A stretch of 10,387 bases of DNA from Temnopleurus reevesii (GCA_036244855.1 BQKZ01014096.1:1-10387), one strand, 5' to 3'; counted from the first letter of the stretch, positions 1 through 6,660 are shown. Notes: generated by a model from the letters alone, not told the origin. Numbers and translations: made by a program.

Positions 1-177
1 AGATGATGAACAGTCCTACTATATTTGTATAAGGTGTACATTTGCAAGTCCTGACATTAAAAAAAATTGTATGATTAAAAAGTATCCTACCAAGGCAATT
101 GATGTGGCTGCCCTCTTTGTTTGTCTGATGAGAAAGAGAAAAAAATCTACACCAAATCTGACCCTTGTTATTGTCCT
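1..177. other. AT-rich stretch without recognised features
   Basis: I see no open frame of useful length, no inverted repeat and no match to the repeats found elsewhere in the window. It ends where the 294-bp tandem duplication begins. Confidence 0.5.
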
Positions 178-471
178 ATCATTTGTCGTTTTTTAACAGA
201 CCATTTTTCAAATGAAAATGATCACTAAAAATGTCACAAATCCTTTAAATTAGCAACTCATTTAATGTTTTAAAAAATTGGTGACTTTTATTTTAACATG
301 CTTTTTGGTGATGAAGGTTCAATTTGTTACCATTATGTCATGGAAATGTTTTAAGTACAGAATTAAAAATTTTAGTGTTGCCAATTTAGTAAACGCATAG
401 TGATTTAATTTGTTGCAAAATAACTTGTGCCCTGAATGGGTTAATGGACTTGGTTATTGATCCGACCATTG
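178..471. repeat. Tandem duplication A, copy 1 (uninterrupted)
   Basis: This 294-bp unit begins ATCATTTGTCG and is followed head to tail by a second copy starting at 472. The first 158 bases (178-335) align without gaps to 472-629 with three mismatches. The remainder (336-464) aligns to 1025-1152 with about 13 mismatches and one small indel. The copy contains the sequence CCATTATGTCAT around the TA at 334-335. This is the intact, unoccupied counterpart of the site where a transposon sits in copy 2. No coding potential is visible. Confidence 0.9.
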
Positions 472-629
472 ATCATTTGTCGTTTTTTCACAGACCATTT
501 TTCAAAAGAAAATGATCACTAAAAATGTCACAAATCCTTTAAATTAGCAACTCATTTAATGTTTTAACAAATTGGTGACTTTTATTTTAACATGCTTTTT
601 GGTGATGAAGGTTCAATTTGTTACCATTA

Positions 630-656
630 CAGTAGTGATCGGAACAACTGGAACAG
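630..656 (+). repeat. Left terminal inverted repeat of the MITE
   Basis: 27 bases, exactly complementary to 996-1022. Pairing stops after CAG at 656: the next bases inward (TCTTATG on the left, ATTCACG read inward on the right) no longer match well. Confidence 0.93.
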
Positions 657-665
657 TCTTATGTG

Positions 666-804
666 ACTCCCACGGGAGTGGAGCCCCTCATGGGAATGAT
701 TTCATTCCCATATGTGAATTTTCCCATCTCGTGTCACGCGTGACAATTTTCCCATCTCACGCGTGAGAATCTCACACGTGAGTCCCGCCTGGAGTCCCGC
801 CTGG
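666..804. repeat. Palindrome and short tandem repeat nest inside the MITE
   Basis: In order: a hairpin ACTCCC-AC-GGGAGT (666-679); a 10-bp stem ATGGGAATGA / TCATTCCCAT with a TT centre (690-711); the perfect palindrome GTCACGCGTGAC (733-744); the 14-bp palindrome TCTCACGCGTGAGA (755-768); the near-palindrome CTCACACGTGAG (771-782), which contains an E-box CACGTG (775-780); and the 12-mer AGTCCCGCCTGG twice, back to back (781-792 and 793-804). The two ACGCGT palindromes sit in a partial tandem repeat starting TTTTCCCATCTC. All were read directly from the sequence. Confidence 0.9.
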
Positions 805-901
805 AAAATCTCGAAGTTTCCGAGAGTTCTCATGCAAAGTCAATGAACAAGCTAGTTCCACACTCCGACGGCGCAGTTTCATATGGAAACATGTTCTTTC
901 N

Positions 902-923
902 TGGGAATCCCGCGGGATTCCCA
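902..923. repeat. Perfect 22-bp palindrome inside the MITE
   Basis: The left half TGGGAATCCCG is exactly complementary to the right half CGGGATTCCCA, with no spacer. The ambiguous base N at 901 sits directly at its edge. An A there would extend the palindrome to 24 bp by pairing with T924. A related single half, GGGAATCCC, recurs near 942. Confidence 0.9.
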
Positions 924-995
924 TGAGGATGCAGAAACTGGTGGGAATCCCATCTAAAATGAGCCGATTATGGGAACTCAATAACATGCGTGAAT

Positions 996-1022
996 CTGTT
1001 CCAGTTGTTCCGATCACTACTG
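996..1022 (-). repeat. Right terminal inverted repeat of the MITE
   Basis: 27 bases, exactly complementary to 630-656, followed directly by the duplicated TA at 1023-1024. Confidence 0.93.
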
Positions 1023-1130
1023 TATGTCATTGAAATGTTTTAAGTACATAATTAAAATGTAAGTGTTGCCAATTTAGTAAAGGAATAGTGATTTAATTTG
1101 TAGCAAAATAACTCCTGTCCTGATTGGGTG

Positions 1131-1300
1131 AATGGACTTGGTTATTGATCCGGCCCAGGCCAGGTCTAATAGCTGCATTGTATTTTGTGAGGTTTTGTTG
1201 TAAGGGGTACTTTGAATGGACAATGTAGGGCAATGTAAACAGTGTGGAAATCAATATTTGGCACTTGGTGTTCATTTGGTCTCCCGTGGACCCTGATTGA
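1131..1300. repeat. Dispersed repeat R, copy 1 (about 170 bp)
   Basis: The segment from AATGGACTTGG to CCCTGATTGA matches 1748-1916 with only scattered mismatches and about one indel. It directly continues from the second copy of tandem duplication A. No open frame is conserved between the copies, so it is treated as non-coding repeat of unknown class. Confidence 0.88.
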
Positions 1301-1747
1301 AAATACTATAAAAAAAAACACTATAAATCTTTTTGTTAATTCAAAATCATACTTCAATGAAGCAGAGTTGAAAAAAAGTAAAAGCAAAATAAAGTACACT
1401 GTACTGTAAGTACTAAATTAAAATAAAAAATATTATCACATATATTACGGAAATAAAATGTGAAGGGCTAGTGTTGTTAACTTGTGTAATTCGGAGATGA
1501 AATCTGTTACAGATTATGCACATACATTGTAATAGAAATTTAAATGTGAATCACCTAACAACTTTTTCTCATGAGGAAAAAGCTTTGTTCAACTTTGATT
1601 TTTTGAAAGAATTTCTGGAAAAATAATGTTGATGATAAATTTAATCATAATCCCATATTTCAAATATTTGGTCTCTCTCCACCAGGGCTAAATCATGCCC
1701 TTCTGATAAATCCATTTATTTGACCAGGGATCCTTCTAACACGATTT
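1301..1747. other. AT-rich stretch without recognised genes
   Basis: The sequence between the first two R copies is AT-rich with A runs, including one of nine or more A near 1311. It contains a small self-complementary region, GTACACTGTACTGTAAGTAC, near 1394. I see no coding signal or further copy of the listed repeats. Confidence 0.5.
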
Positions 1748-1916
1748 AATGGACATGGTTATCGATCTAGCCTAGGCCAGGTCTAATAGCTGCATTGTAT
1801 TTTGTGAGGATTTGTTGTAAGGGGTACTTTCAATGGACAATGTAGAGCAATGTAAACAGTGTGGAAATCAATATTTGGCACTTGGTGTTCATTTGGTCCC
1901 CCTGGACCCTGATTGA
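1748..1916. repeat. Dispersed repeat R, copy 2
   Basis: Near full-length copy of 1131-1300 at an offset of about 617 bp, in the same orientation. Differences include ATCGATCTAGCC against ATTGATCCGGCC, and GTCCCCCTGG against GTCTCCCGTGG. The flanks diverge immediately on both sides. Confidence 0.88.
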
Positions 1917-1959
1917 ACATTTGGAAATTCATTTATGTAAACTTAAAAAAAAACATTAT

Positions 1960-2028
1960 GGAAATCAATATCAATATTTGACACTTGCTGTTCTTTTGGT
2001 TTCCCATGGCTCCCGATTGAAAATACTC
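1960..2028. repeat. Dispersed repeat R, partial copy 3
   Basis: This matches only the right-hand part of R (about 1246-1308), from GGAAATCAATA to GATTGAAAATACT. It carries a short TATCAA insertion that doubles ATCAAT, and several substitutions. It lies about 44 bp downstream of copy 2 and is more diverged. Confidence 0.75.
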
Positions 2029-2070
2029 CAAAGCCACAAATTTTATGTAGTGTTAAAAATGATCATATCG

Positions 2071-2493
2071 ATCAGGGTGCTACATAATTTTTTTTAAAGC
2101 ACTTGCTGAATAGGACAATTAAACTTGGAAATGGTTGAAAATCTCTTGCCCAAAATGAAATTTCAGTTGCAGGGAAACAGCAATGAACACTTGCTTTGAA
2201 CATAGTGTTGAAGTAAGTTGTTGTCACAATATAATTAGCTTAAATTGCGAAACCCAAATCAGATTTACCTGGCCCAATAATATAAAGCTTTCCAATCGAT
2301 TGTAAGTCTATGGGAAACCATGTGCTAAACTTGTTCAGGTCTTATTTCCATTAAACCTTTAGTTGTGATTTATTTTTTAGTTTCCCAGCCCAAGTCTGGC
2401 AAGTAGCTTTTGCCTTTGGTCAAAAGAACTTGCCCAACAATGACTTTCACTTGCCAAAGGCAAATTGGGCAAGTGCTTATGAAGCACCTTGAT
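2071..2493. mobile_element. Possible degraded inverted-repeat element
   Basis: The left end reads ATCAGGGTGCTACATAA, then a T-rich stretch, then AAGCACTTGC. The complement of the right end reads ATCAAGGTGCTTCATAAGCA, then CTTGCCC. The two ends therefore match imperfectly in inverted orientation, with an insertion on the left. CAGGG-like termini would suit a hAT-type element, but I find no clear 8-bp target duplication. It could equally be two independent copies of a short repeat facing each other. Confidence 0.35.
2409..2487. repeat. Nested inverted repeats built on CTTGCC / GGCAAG
   Basis: Three overlapping pairings are visible: TTTGCCTTTGG near 2410 with CCAAAGGCAAA near 2454; ACTTGCCCAA (2429-2438) with TTGGGCAAGT (2465-2474); and a tight hairpin GTGCTT-ATG-AAGCAC at 2473-2487. 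The first two share intervening bases and would compete. No function is inferred. Confidence 0.7.
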
Positions 2494-2504
2494 GAAAAAA
2501 TTGA

Positions 2505-2602
2505 AGGCCCCTCAACCCCCCCCCCCTCACCCCAAATGAGGTGGATGCCCATGAAAGATCCATCCTCAGAAAATGGCCCCAACTGAACCTCCCCCTCCCC
2601 CA
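2505..2602. repeat. C-rich low-complexity stretch with an 11-C run
   Basis: An uninterrupted run of 11 C lies at 2516-2526, followed by CTCACCCC and, near 2590, CCTCCCCCTCCCCC. A minus-strand open frame crosses it, but its glycine-rich start is a by-product of the C runs. Length is likely to be polymorphic or error-prone here. Confidence 0.8.
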
Positions 2603-2639
2603 CTTGGTTTTCACTGGAATTAAAAAAATCATCATAAAA

Positions 2640-2955
2640 TTTTAGGAAATATAAGAAATATAACCTAGAAATTCATTTTCAGTCAAATGGTAGATACCCA
2701 TATGATATGAAACCTGAAAAGCTATTTTCAGACATTTAAGGGCTTTTTACTCCATCCAAAATCTTCTTTTCTAAACAAAATCTGTTTCAAAAATGAAAAA
2801 AATGAATTAAAAAGAAACCATTTTCCAACCAACTGATGCAGTTTTTTTTATAGAAAAAGTCATTTTGGGAATCCAATGGAAGTACAAAATTAGAATGCAC
2901 TTTGGGAAGGAGGATGTTGGTGTAATATGACATTAGATATCAAGGGAAATTGTAC
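2640..2955. repeat. Duplication B, copy 1 (left of the SINE)
   Basis: This stretch aligns with 3424-3669. The left part is strongly diverged; the right part is well conserved: GAATGCACTTTGG near 2895 and 3607, then GGTGTAATATGACAT, then AGATATCAAGGGAAATTGTA. After the SINE the match resumes at 3244 with ATAAAAATATGA and continues to about 3290. The left boundary is approximate. Non-coding. Confidence 0.8.
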
Positions 2956-3243
2956 ATGGTGTAGTGGTTCGGACTCTCGTCTCTTAACAAGAGGGTCGGT
3001 GGTTCGAATCTCTCCCAGGGCGTTAATTTCCTTCAGCAAGAAATTTACCCATAGTGTGCTGCACTCAACCCAGGTGAGGTGAATGGGTACCTGACAGGAA
3101 TATTTATTCCTTGAAACGCCAAGTGAGCTAATGAAGTGGCTGCCGGGCTAAAGCCAGAGTAATAATGCTGCAATTGTAGAGCGCTTAGAGAATTCTTAGA
3201 GTTGATAAGCGCTATATAAAAGCCTTTCATTATTATTATTATT
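2956..3243 (+). mobile_element. tRNA-derived SINE 1 with (ATT)n tail
   Basis: The 5' part is tRNA-like. The A box TGGTGTAGTGG lies at 2957-2967 and the B box GGTTCGAATCT at 3001-3011, the spacing expected of an internal RNA polymerase III promoter. Then follow a conserved body (CTTCAGCAAGAAATT, CTGCACTCAACCCAGGTG), the tail GATAAGCGCTATATAAAAG, and TTATTATT repeats. The homologous unoccupied site in duplication B copy 2 places the left junction after GTAC (2955). That leaves only one base before the A box, so about six bases of the tRNA 5' end appear to be missing. The likely tRNA source is unclear. No protein is encoded. Confidence 0.88.
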
Positions 3244-3282
3244 ATAAAAATATGAAATATCCATGTATGCTACATGTATTGT

Positions 3283-3420
3283 AGGGACCGTGATATAGAG
3301 AATTTGAAAAATTATACCTTCTGAACGGATCATCCAAATTTGCTCAGATTTTCACAGTTTGTTCATCTGATTTTTCTTCATTAAATGATATAATAATTCC
3401 ATGAGTGTTCCCCTTTAAGT
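3283..3420 (-). repeat. Fragment of a dispersed TTAAAGGGGAAC repeat, minus strand
   Basis: Read on the minus strand it begins CTTAAAGGGGAACACTCATG, contains ATGAAGAAAAAT, GAGCAAATTTGG and GATCCGTTCAGAAGGTATAA, and ends near GGTCCCTAC. The same order of blocks occurs on the plus strand from about 7645: TTAAAGGGGAACTTCACC, ATGAAGAAAAATTTGAGCAA, CAATCCGTTCAAAAGTTATG. The class is unknown. Confidence 0.75.
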
Positions 3421-3423
3421 TTA

Positions 3424-3720
3424 GTCCCTGTACAAAATGATTGGAAAATACATGAAGAATAATCTGAAAATTCATTGTTGGACTTTTAAGCCAAGGGCAT
3501 TTTACTTCATCCTAAATGAAAAAAATAAATTTTAAAACAAAAACTTTCCGACCTACCGATACAATTTAGAAATAGGTCATTTAGGGAGTATGAAAGTAAA
3601 AGATTAGAATGCACTTTGGCAAAGAGGATGTAGGTGTAATATGACATCAGATATCAAGGGAAATTGTACAACAATAAAAATATGATACATGTATACTACA
3701 TGTATACTTTATGGTGGTAT
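3424..3720. repeat. Duplication B, copy 2 (no SINE)
   Basis: This is the counterpart of 2640-2955 plus 3244-3290. Here GAAATTGTAC runs straight into AACAATAAAAATATGATAC without a SINE, so it is the unoccupied paralogous site. Overall similarity is moderate and best over the last 100 bp. Confidence 0.8.
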
Positions 3721-3785
3721 AACATTTATTACACGTAGTAAATTTATATACGTAGTAAATTTATATTGCACGTTTATACATGTAG
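3684..3785. repeat. Short tandem repeats and TACATGTA motifs
   Basis: ATACATGTATAC and CTACATGTATAC follow each other at about 3686-3708. A unit close to TACGTAGTAAATTTATA is repeated at about 3731-3765. TATACATGTAG follows near 3776. These are AT-rich, partly palindromic low-complexity repeats. Confidence 0.75.
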
Positions 3786-4168
3786 ATGAGGGTATTTCTT
3801 GTATCTCAGGCAATAGTACTGTGTCCGGAAAGTCATTAGAATATTCATTGCGTTAATAAAAGAGGAATCAACCGCTGGATGAAAATGGAATATTGGGTGT
3901 ACAGAATGAACACAGAGTTGTCTCACAAAACGTTACAGATTACAGTACATCAAAGTTGCCGATCACACAGATCCTTATTAGCGGCAGGGATCTCATTGAG
4001 ACTTTGAAAACTCGTAGCCTTTAAAGCCCAAATATTGTTTTGGTAAAGATTAAGAAATTTGACTTTTACGGGATGTATACATATCTTACACATATTTAAA
4101 GACCAAAGTAAAAATTTTAACGAACTGATTCTTTTTGAAAATTTGAAATTTGACCGTTAAATCATATT
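3786..4168. other. No gene or repeat recognised
   Basis: This stretch is unique within the window. Around 3950-4010 the composition is a little richer in G+C (for example GATCCTTATTAGCGGCAGGG), but no sustained open frame or splice-bounded exon can be argued. Confidence 0.4.
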
Positions 4169-4184
4169 AAGCGCCCTCTTGTGG
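4169..4184 (-). promoter_or_regulatory. CTCF-like motif
   Basis: The minus strand reads CCACAAGAGGGCGCTT. The core fits the known bilaterian CTCF consensus CCAsyAGrkGGCr at all but one position (A in place of the pyrimidine after CCAC). Single motif matches occur by chance and are also carried by some repeats, so binding is not established. Confidence 0.4.
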
Positions 4185-4737
4185 TAATAACACTATTTTG
4201 TTTGTTCCCAGGCATATGCTCGGTTACATAGTATTTCTGGGATTTCACAAAAGAATAATAAAAGGGTATACACACAAATTAAATTTCGAAATTTTGATCA
4301 GATTCTGTGCATGATAAGGTGTCCGTTATTAATATCAAGAAAGAAAGTATTGATTCGGTGTCTGGCTACCAAAGACATTTTTTGCACAATTTATAGCTTT
4401 ACCAAAACTCACTCATCTTTTTTGCAATATGTTCATAATACTATATTTTATCTTATTTAGATTTGAAAGCAAAATTTGGGGTTAAAAATATTCGCTTTAA
4501 CCAGGAGACGTCAGGCTTATTACTCCCTTCAAAGTCTCATTTTCCTATGAGAATTACTCTGAAAAAAAGAAAACAACAACAAACTTTTTTCCAACCAACC
4601 TATGGAATTTTACTTAAAAGTAATTCTTGTGCATCTATGCAATTTTTTTGGCCTACATTATTGTAGTTTGTAGGCTTCATAAATGATGTAGTTCAGGGTA
4701 GGTTGTAAGTATTGTTTTGGACCAAGCTCACAAAACA
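4185..4737. other. AT-rich DNA, possible very diverged third copy of B
   Basis: No gene is supported. The 67-codon open frame here lacks recognisable features. Between about 4515 and 4615 the blocks TTATTACTCCCTTCAAAGTCT and TTTTTTCCAACCAACCTATGG resemble TTTTTACTCCATCCAAAATCT and TTTTCCAACCAACTGATGC in duplication B copy 1. This suggests an older relative of B, at low confidence. Confidence 0.35.
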
Positions 4738-4920
4738 ATGTGAATACATGTTGTACATGTGTAATCGGCTAGTATCATCGGTGGTAGAGGAACATCCTTT
4801 TCCGGTTTCCTGCTGGCTTTCAAATATTTGACTGCATGTAAGTCTCATGCTCTGGTACAGAAATTCAACTTGTAACTCTACATTGAGGTACATGTACATG
4901 TACACAAAATTCTAGGGTTT
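4738..4920. repeat. Duplication C, copy 1
   Basis: Aligns with 5454-5636 at an offset of 716 bp. The best block is AGGAACATCCTTTTCCGGTT followed by TCCTG, a GGCTTTCAAATATTTGACTG block and CAGAAATTCAACTT. A MITE begins nine bases after the end of this segment. No shared open frame was found. Confidence 0.88.
4888..4903. repeat. 16-bp TACATG palindrome
   Basis: GTACATGTACATGTAC is a perfect palindrome inside duplication C copy 1. The second copy has only GGTACATGTATGTAG here, so the motif has expanded or decayed since duplication. Confidence 0.85.
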
Positions 4921-4928
4921 AGGGAATA

Positions 4929-5141
4929 GGCGGTTTACTAAGAACTATTAAATTTATGCCAGCTTCTTGCCGAAAACTATACACGTACTTCCTTAGACTG
5001 GTTAGTTACAATTGAATTACAATACTTGGAATCCAGTTTCCATAACTACTTGTGGTTATGTCGGGTATGCTTTTGGGTAGTCCAGAACAACATTTGTGTA
5101 CAAAGAATGCATAAAATTTGTATCTTTTTAGTAAACTTGCC
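4929..5141 (+). mobile_element. MITE family 2, copy 1
   Basis: The left end is (AATA)GGCGGTTTACTA. The right end is TAGTAAACTTGCC(TATT), its near complement. A TA lies on each side (4927-4928 and 5142-5143), consistent with a TA-type target duplication, though the symmetry extends outward to AATA...TATT. The body matches 6084-6300 in inverted orientation, including a block at about 5018-5038 that begins ACAATACTTGGAATCCAG. It has no coding capacity, so it is non-autonomous. Confidence 0.82.
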
Positions 5142-5189
5142 TATTTTGGTAGTTGTATTCAAAATGAAATATGTATCTTTGATTCCAAA

Positions 5190-5300
5190 ACTTTCTTAAT
5201 AATGATAATAATATTCAGTGCTTTTATAGGGCATAACACATAGCTATAGCATGTCCCTGTGCGCTTTCACAGCAGGGAAAGAAATACCAGAATGGAGAGT
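5190..5300 (-). mobile_element. 3' end of a retroelement with an ATT-type tail, minus strand
   Basis: The minus strand reads GCGCACAGGGACATGC, then AGCTATGTGTTATGCCCTAT, AAAAGCACTGAA, and a TATTATTATCATTATTA tail. The order (GCGC, a TATAAAAGC-like box, then an (ATT)n tail) resembles the 3' end of SINE 1 (GCGCTATATAAAAGCC, then ATT repeats). This suggests retroelements sharing one 3'-end recognition type. The 5' limit is not visible. Confidence 0.55.
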
Positions 5301-5453
5301 GGAGTATATAGATCTGCTTTAAAAAGCAAGAAAACAACGTTTTACTGTACTTATTATTTGATGCATGGAAAAGTCACAAGGATGATATCCACGTAGTCTT
5401 ATTTTCAAAATATCTTTAACTTGGCAACATGCATCATTTTAAAAGCTAAAACG
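5301..5453. other. Unique AT-rich DNA
   Basis: No feature is recognised between the retroelement tail and duplication C copy 2. Confidence 0.4.
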
Positions 5454-5636
5454 ATGTGAATACAAATATGTTGTAATCGGCTAGTATCTGCGATGGTTGA
5501 GGAACATCCTTTTCCGGTTTCCTGTCGGCTTTCAAATATTTGACTGATAAGTCTAGAGTTCTGTTCAGAAATTCAACTTTGATCGGTACATGTATGTAGT
5601 TGGACACAACCTTCTATAGTTTGTTGAATGATTAGG
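5454..5636. repeat. Duplication C, copy 2 (no MITE)
   Basis: This is the counterpart of 4738-4920, with small indels. Where copy 1 carries a MITE, this copy continues through TTAGGAATATAATTTGTAT. That weakly resembles copy 1 with the MITE removed (TTAGGGAATA, then TTTTGGTAGTTGTAT), so it may be an unoccupied site. Confidence 0.82.
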
Positions 5637-6079
5637 AATATAATTTGTATATGCTTTTGCAAGAATCAATTTTTATTATTATTATTAACTACACAATGAC
5701 AGTAAAAAAACCTTCAAATTAGCTTTTGGATTCTAGTGAAATGAAGTTTCATTGAAAAAAGGAATTTCCCATTCATTTTAAAACTGAAAAAATTACATCA
5801 ACACTGTAAATGTACTGTAGAAGTAAAAATAAAGGGAAAAAACATGCTCTAATGAGCAGAAACAACAGTGATTGTCCAATGCTACATGTAGTCCCCACTT
5901 GACACAAGGAAAACTTAAAAGGGAAAATATAAAATGTAGAAATTGTTGGATTTACTTGTAACACATTGTAATACTGTACGAAAATCACTAAAAAATAACC
6001 ATTTTCTTCATTAATCTGGCAATTTTTAAAAACCCTGTACTGTTATATGGCTATGGAGAGTGAAGGAATACAATGTGTC
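5637..6079. other. AT-rich stretch with a TTA microsatellite
   Basis: Contains a short (TTA)n run at about 5672-5686. The block from TTCTAGTGAAAT near 5731 to about 5845 resembles TTCTAGTGAAAT near 6357 to about 6480, with AAAAAAGG and TTAAAACTG blocks in common. This suggests an old duplication at an offset of about 626 bp. The minus-strand open frame here is low-complexity and not supported as a gene. Confidence 0.45.
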
Positions 6080-6083
6080 AATA

Positions 6084-6300
6084 GGCGGGTTTACTAATAG
6101 ATGCAAATTTTATGCATACCTCTAACACAAAGGTTGTTCTTGACAACCCAAAAGCTTGCCCGAGGCTTGCCCGACATAGCAACATGTAATGTATGCAAAC
6201 TGGATTCCAAGTATTGTAGTCTTATTGATATTAACCGGCCTATGGAATACCGCGTAACTACGTTAAATGCACATAAATTTGAACATATAAGTAAACCGCC
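6084..6300 (-). mobile_element. MITE family 2, copy 2 (inverted relative to copy 1)
   Basis: The ends are (AATA)GGCGGGTTTACTA and AGTAAACCGCC(TATT), flanked by TA at 6082-6083 and 6301-6302. On the minus strand the body follows copy 1: a block starting ACAATACTTGGAATCCAG, then TATGTCGGG, GCTTTTGGG, AGAACAAC, and ATGCATAAAATTTG next to the right end. It carries an 11-bp tandem duplication (GCTTGCCCGAG then GCTTGCCCGAC, about 6153-6174) that copy 1 lacks. The 68-codon frame inside is chance. Confidence 0.85.
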
Positions 6301-6302
6301 TA

Positions 6303-6509
6303 TTTGAAGGAGACAAAGACTTCATTTCCTGTGAAATAATTCCTCCCCTGCATGGTTTCTAGTGAAATAAAAAAAGGGAGATCTTTTCTTAAAACTGTAA
6401 AATTAACAATTTTACACCAGATAAATGTATTTTGTTGATGTAAGTACAAATAAAATGAAAGAGAATAAAGAAAGCTTGTACAAAAAAACTTGACATCTGT
6501 AGATTAGAC
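6303..6509. other. AT-rich DNA after the MITE
   Basis: Includes the second, diverged block of the TTCTAGTGAAAT repeat (about 6357-6480), whose partner is near 5731. Otherwise nothing is recognised. Confidence 0.4.
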
Positions 6510-6660
6510 TTCTCGCTTTAAAGTGCTCCGCTCCTCAAATCAACAACTCCCGGACTGCATCATCGTCATCCTAACCCAATTGACCCAACCCTGAACGAAA
6601 TCGGTCTGAGGCAATTTCGGATAAGGCGGGGGAAGTCGTCTCATAAATTGTGTGACTGGC
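6510..6660. other. CpG-rich island of unknown role
   Basis: About nine CpG dinucleotides fall within roughly 130 bases (for example CTCGC, GCTCCGC, CCCGG, ATCGTC, AACGAAATCGG, TTCGG, GGCGGGGG, GTCGTC), in contrast to the AT-rich flanks. No frame stays open over the whole stretch on either strand, and no repeat copy is present in the window. It could be a regulatory element, an exon fragment or an unrecognised transposon piece. Confidence 0.4.

Larger units (their letters stand above)
630..1022. mobile_element. Tc1/mariner-type MITE, 393 bp, with TA target duplication
   Basis: The element has perfect 27-bp terminal inverted repeats, 630-656 and 996-1022. They begin CAGTAGTGATCGGAACAACT and end with the complement, AGTTGTTCCGATCACTACTG. 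It is flanked by TA on both sides (628-629 and 1023-1024). Copy A1 shows the empty site with a single TA at 334-335, which fixes both ends to the base. CAGT termini and TA duplication are typical of the Tc1/mariner superfamily (established knowledge). There is no transposase frame; the short open frames inside it are chance. It would have to be mobilised in trans. The interior is richer in G+C and CpG than its surroundings and is dense in palindromes. One ambiguous base (N) lies at 901. Perfect terminal repeats suggest a fairly recent insertion, which is inference. Confidence 0.93.
472..1160. repeat. Tandem duplication A, copy 2 (split by a MITE)
   Basis: This is the second copy of the 294-bp unit. 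It resumes at 1023 after an insertion at 630-1022. Removing the insertion and one TA restores a continuous match to copy 1. Its right end runs into repeat R (1131-1300). The GGACTTGGTTATTGATCCG stretch near its end occurs in both A copies, and a diverged form is present near 1752, so the array and repeat R share a border motif. Confidence 0.88.

Noticed and set aside
772..1017. Minus-strand 81-codon frame in the first MITE as a transposase remnant
   Set aside because: It contains an ambiguous codon, spans palindromes and a terminal repeat, and shows no transposase motif such as a DD(E/D) pattern.
630..1160. CRISPR-like or phage-type repeat array
   Set aside because: The repeats are two long tandem copies and a transposon, not short regularly spaced repeats with unique spacers.
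2370..2603. Minus-strand 77-codon frame starting with a glycine-rich stretch
   Set aside because: The glycine run is the translation of C-rich low-complexity DNA, and the remainder crosses the inverted-repeat region.
2957..3025. Functional tRNA gene
   Set aside because: The A and B boxes are present, but the acceptor stem does not pair, the anticodon arm is irregular and the sequence continues into a SINE body.
3045..3230. Minus-strand 61-codon frame
   Set aside because: It lies wholly inside SINE 1 and is not conserved in SINE 2.
6101..6307. Plus-strand 68-codon frame
   Set aside because: It falls almost entirely inside MITE family 2 copy 2. The inverted copy 1 does not keep a matching frame, and the 11-bp duplication would shift it.
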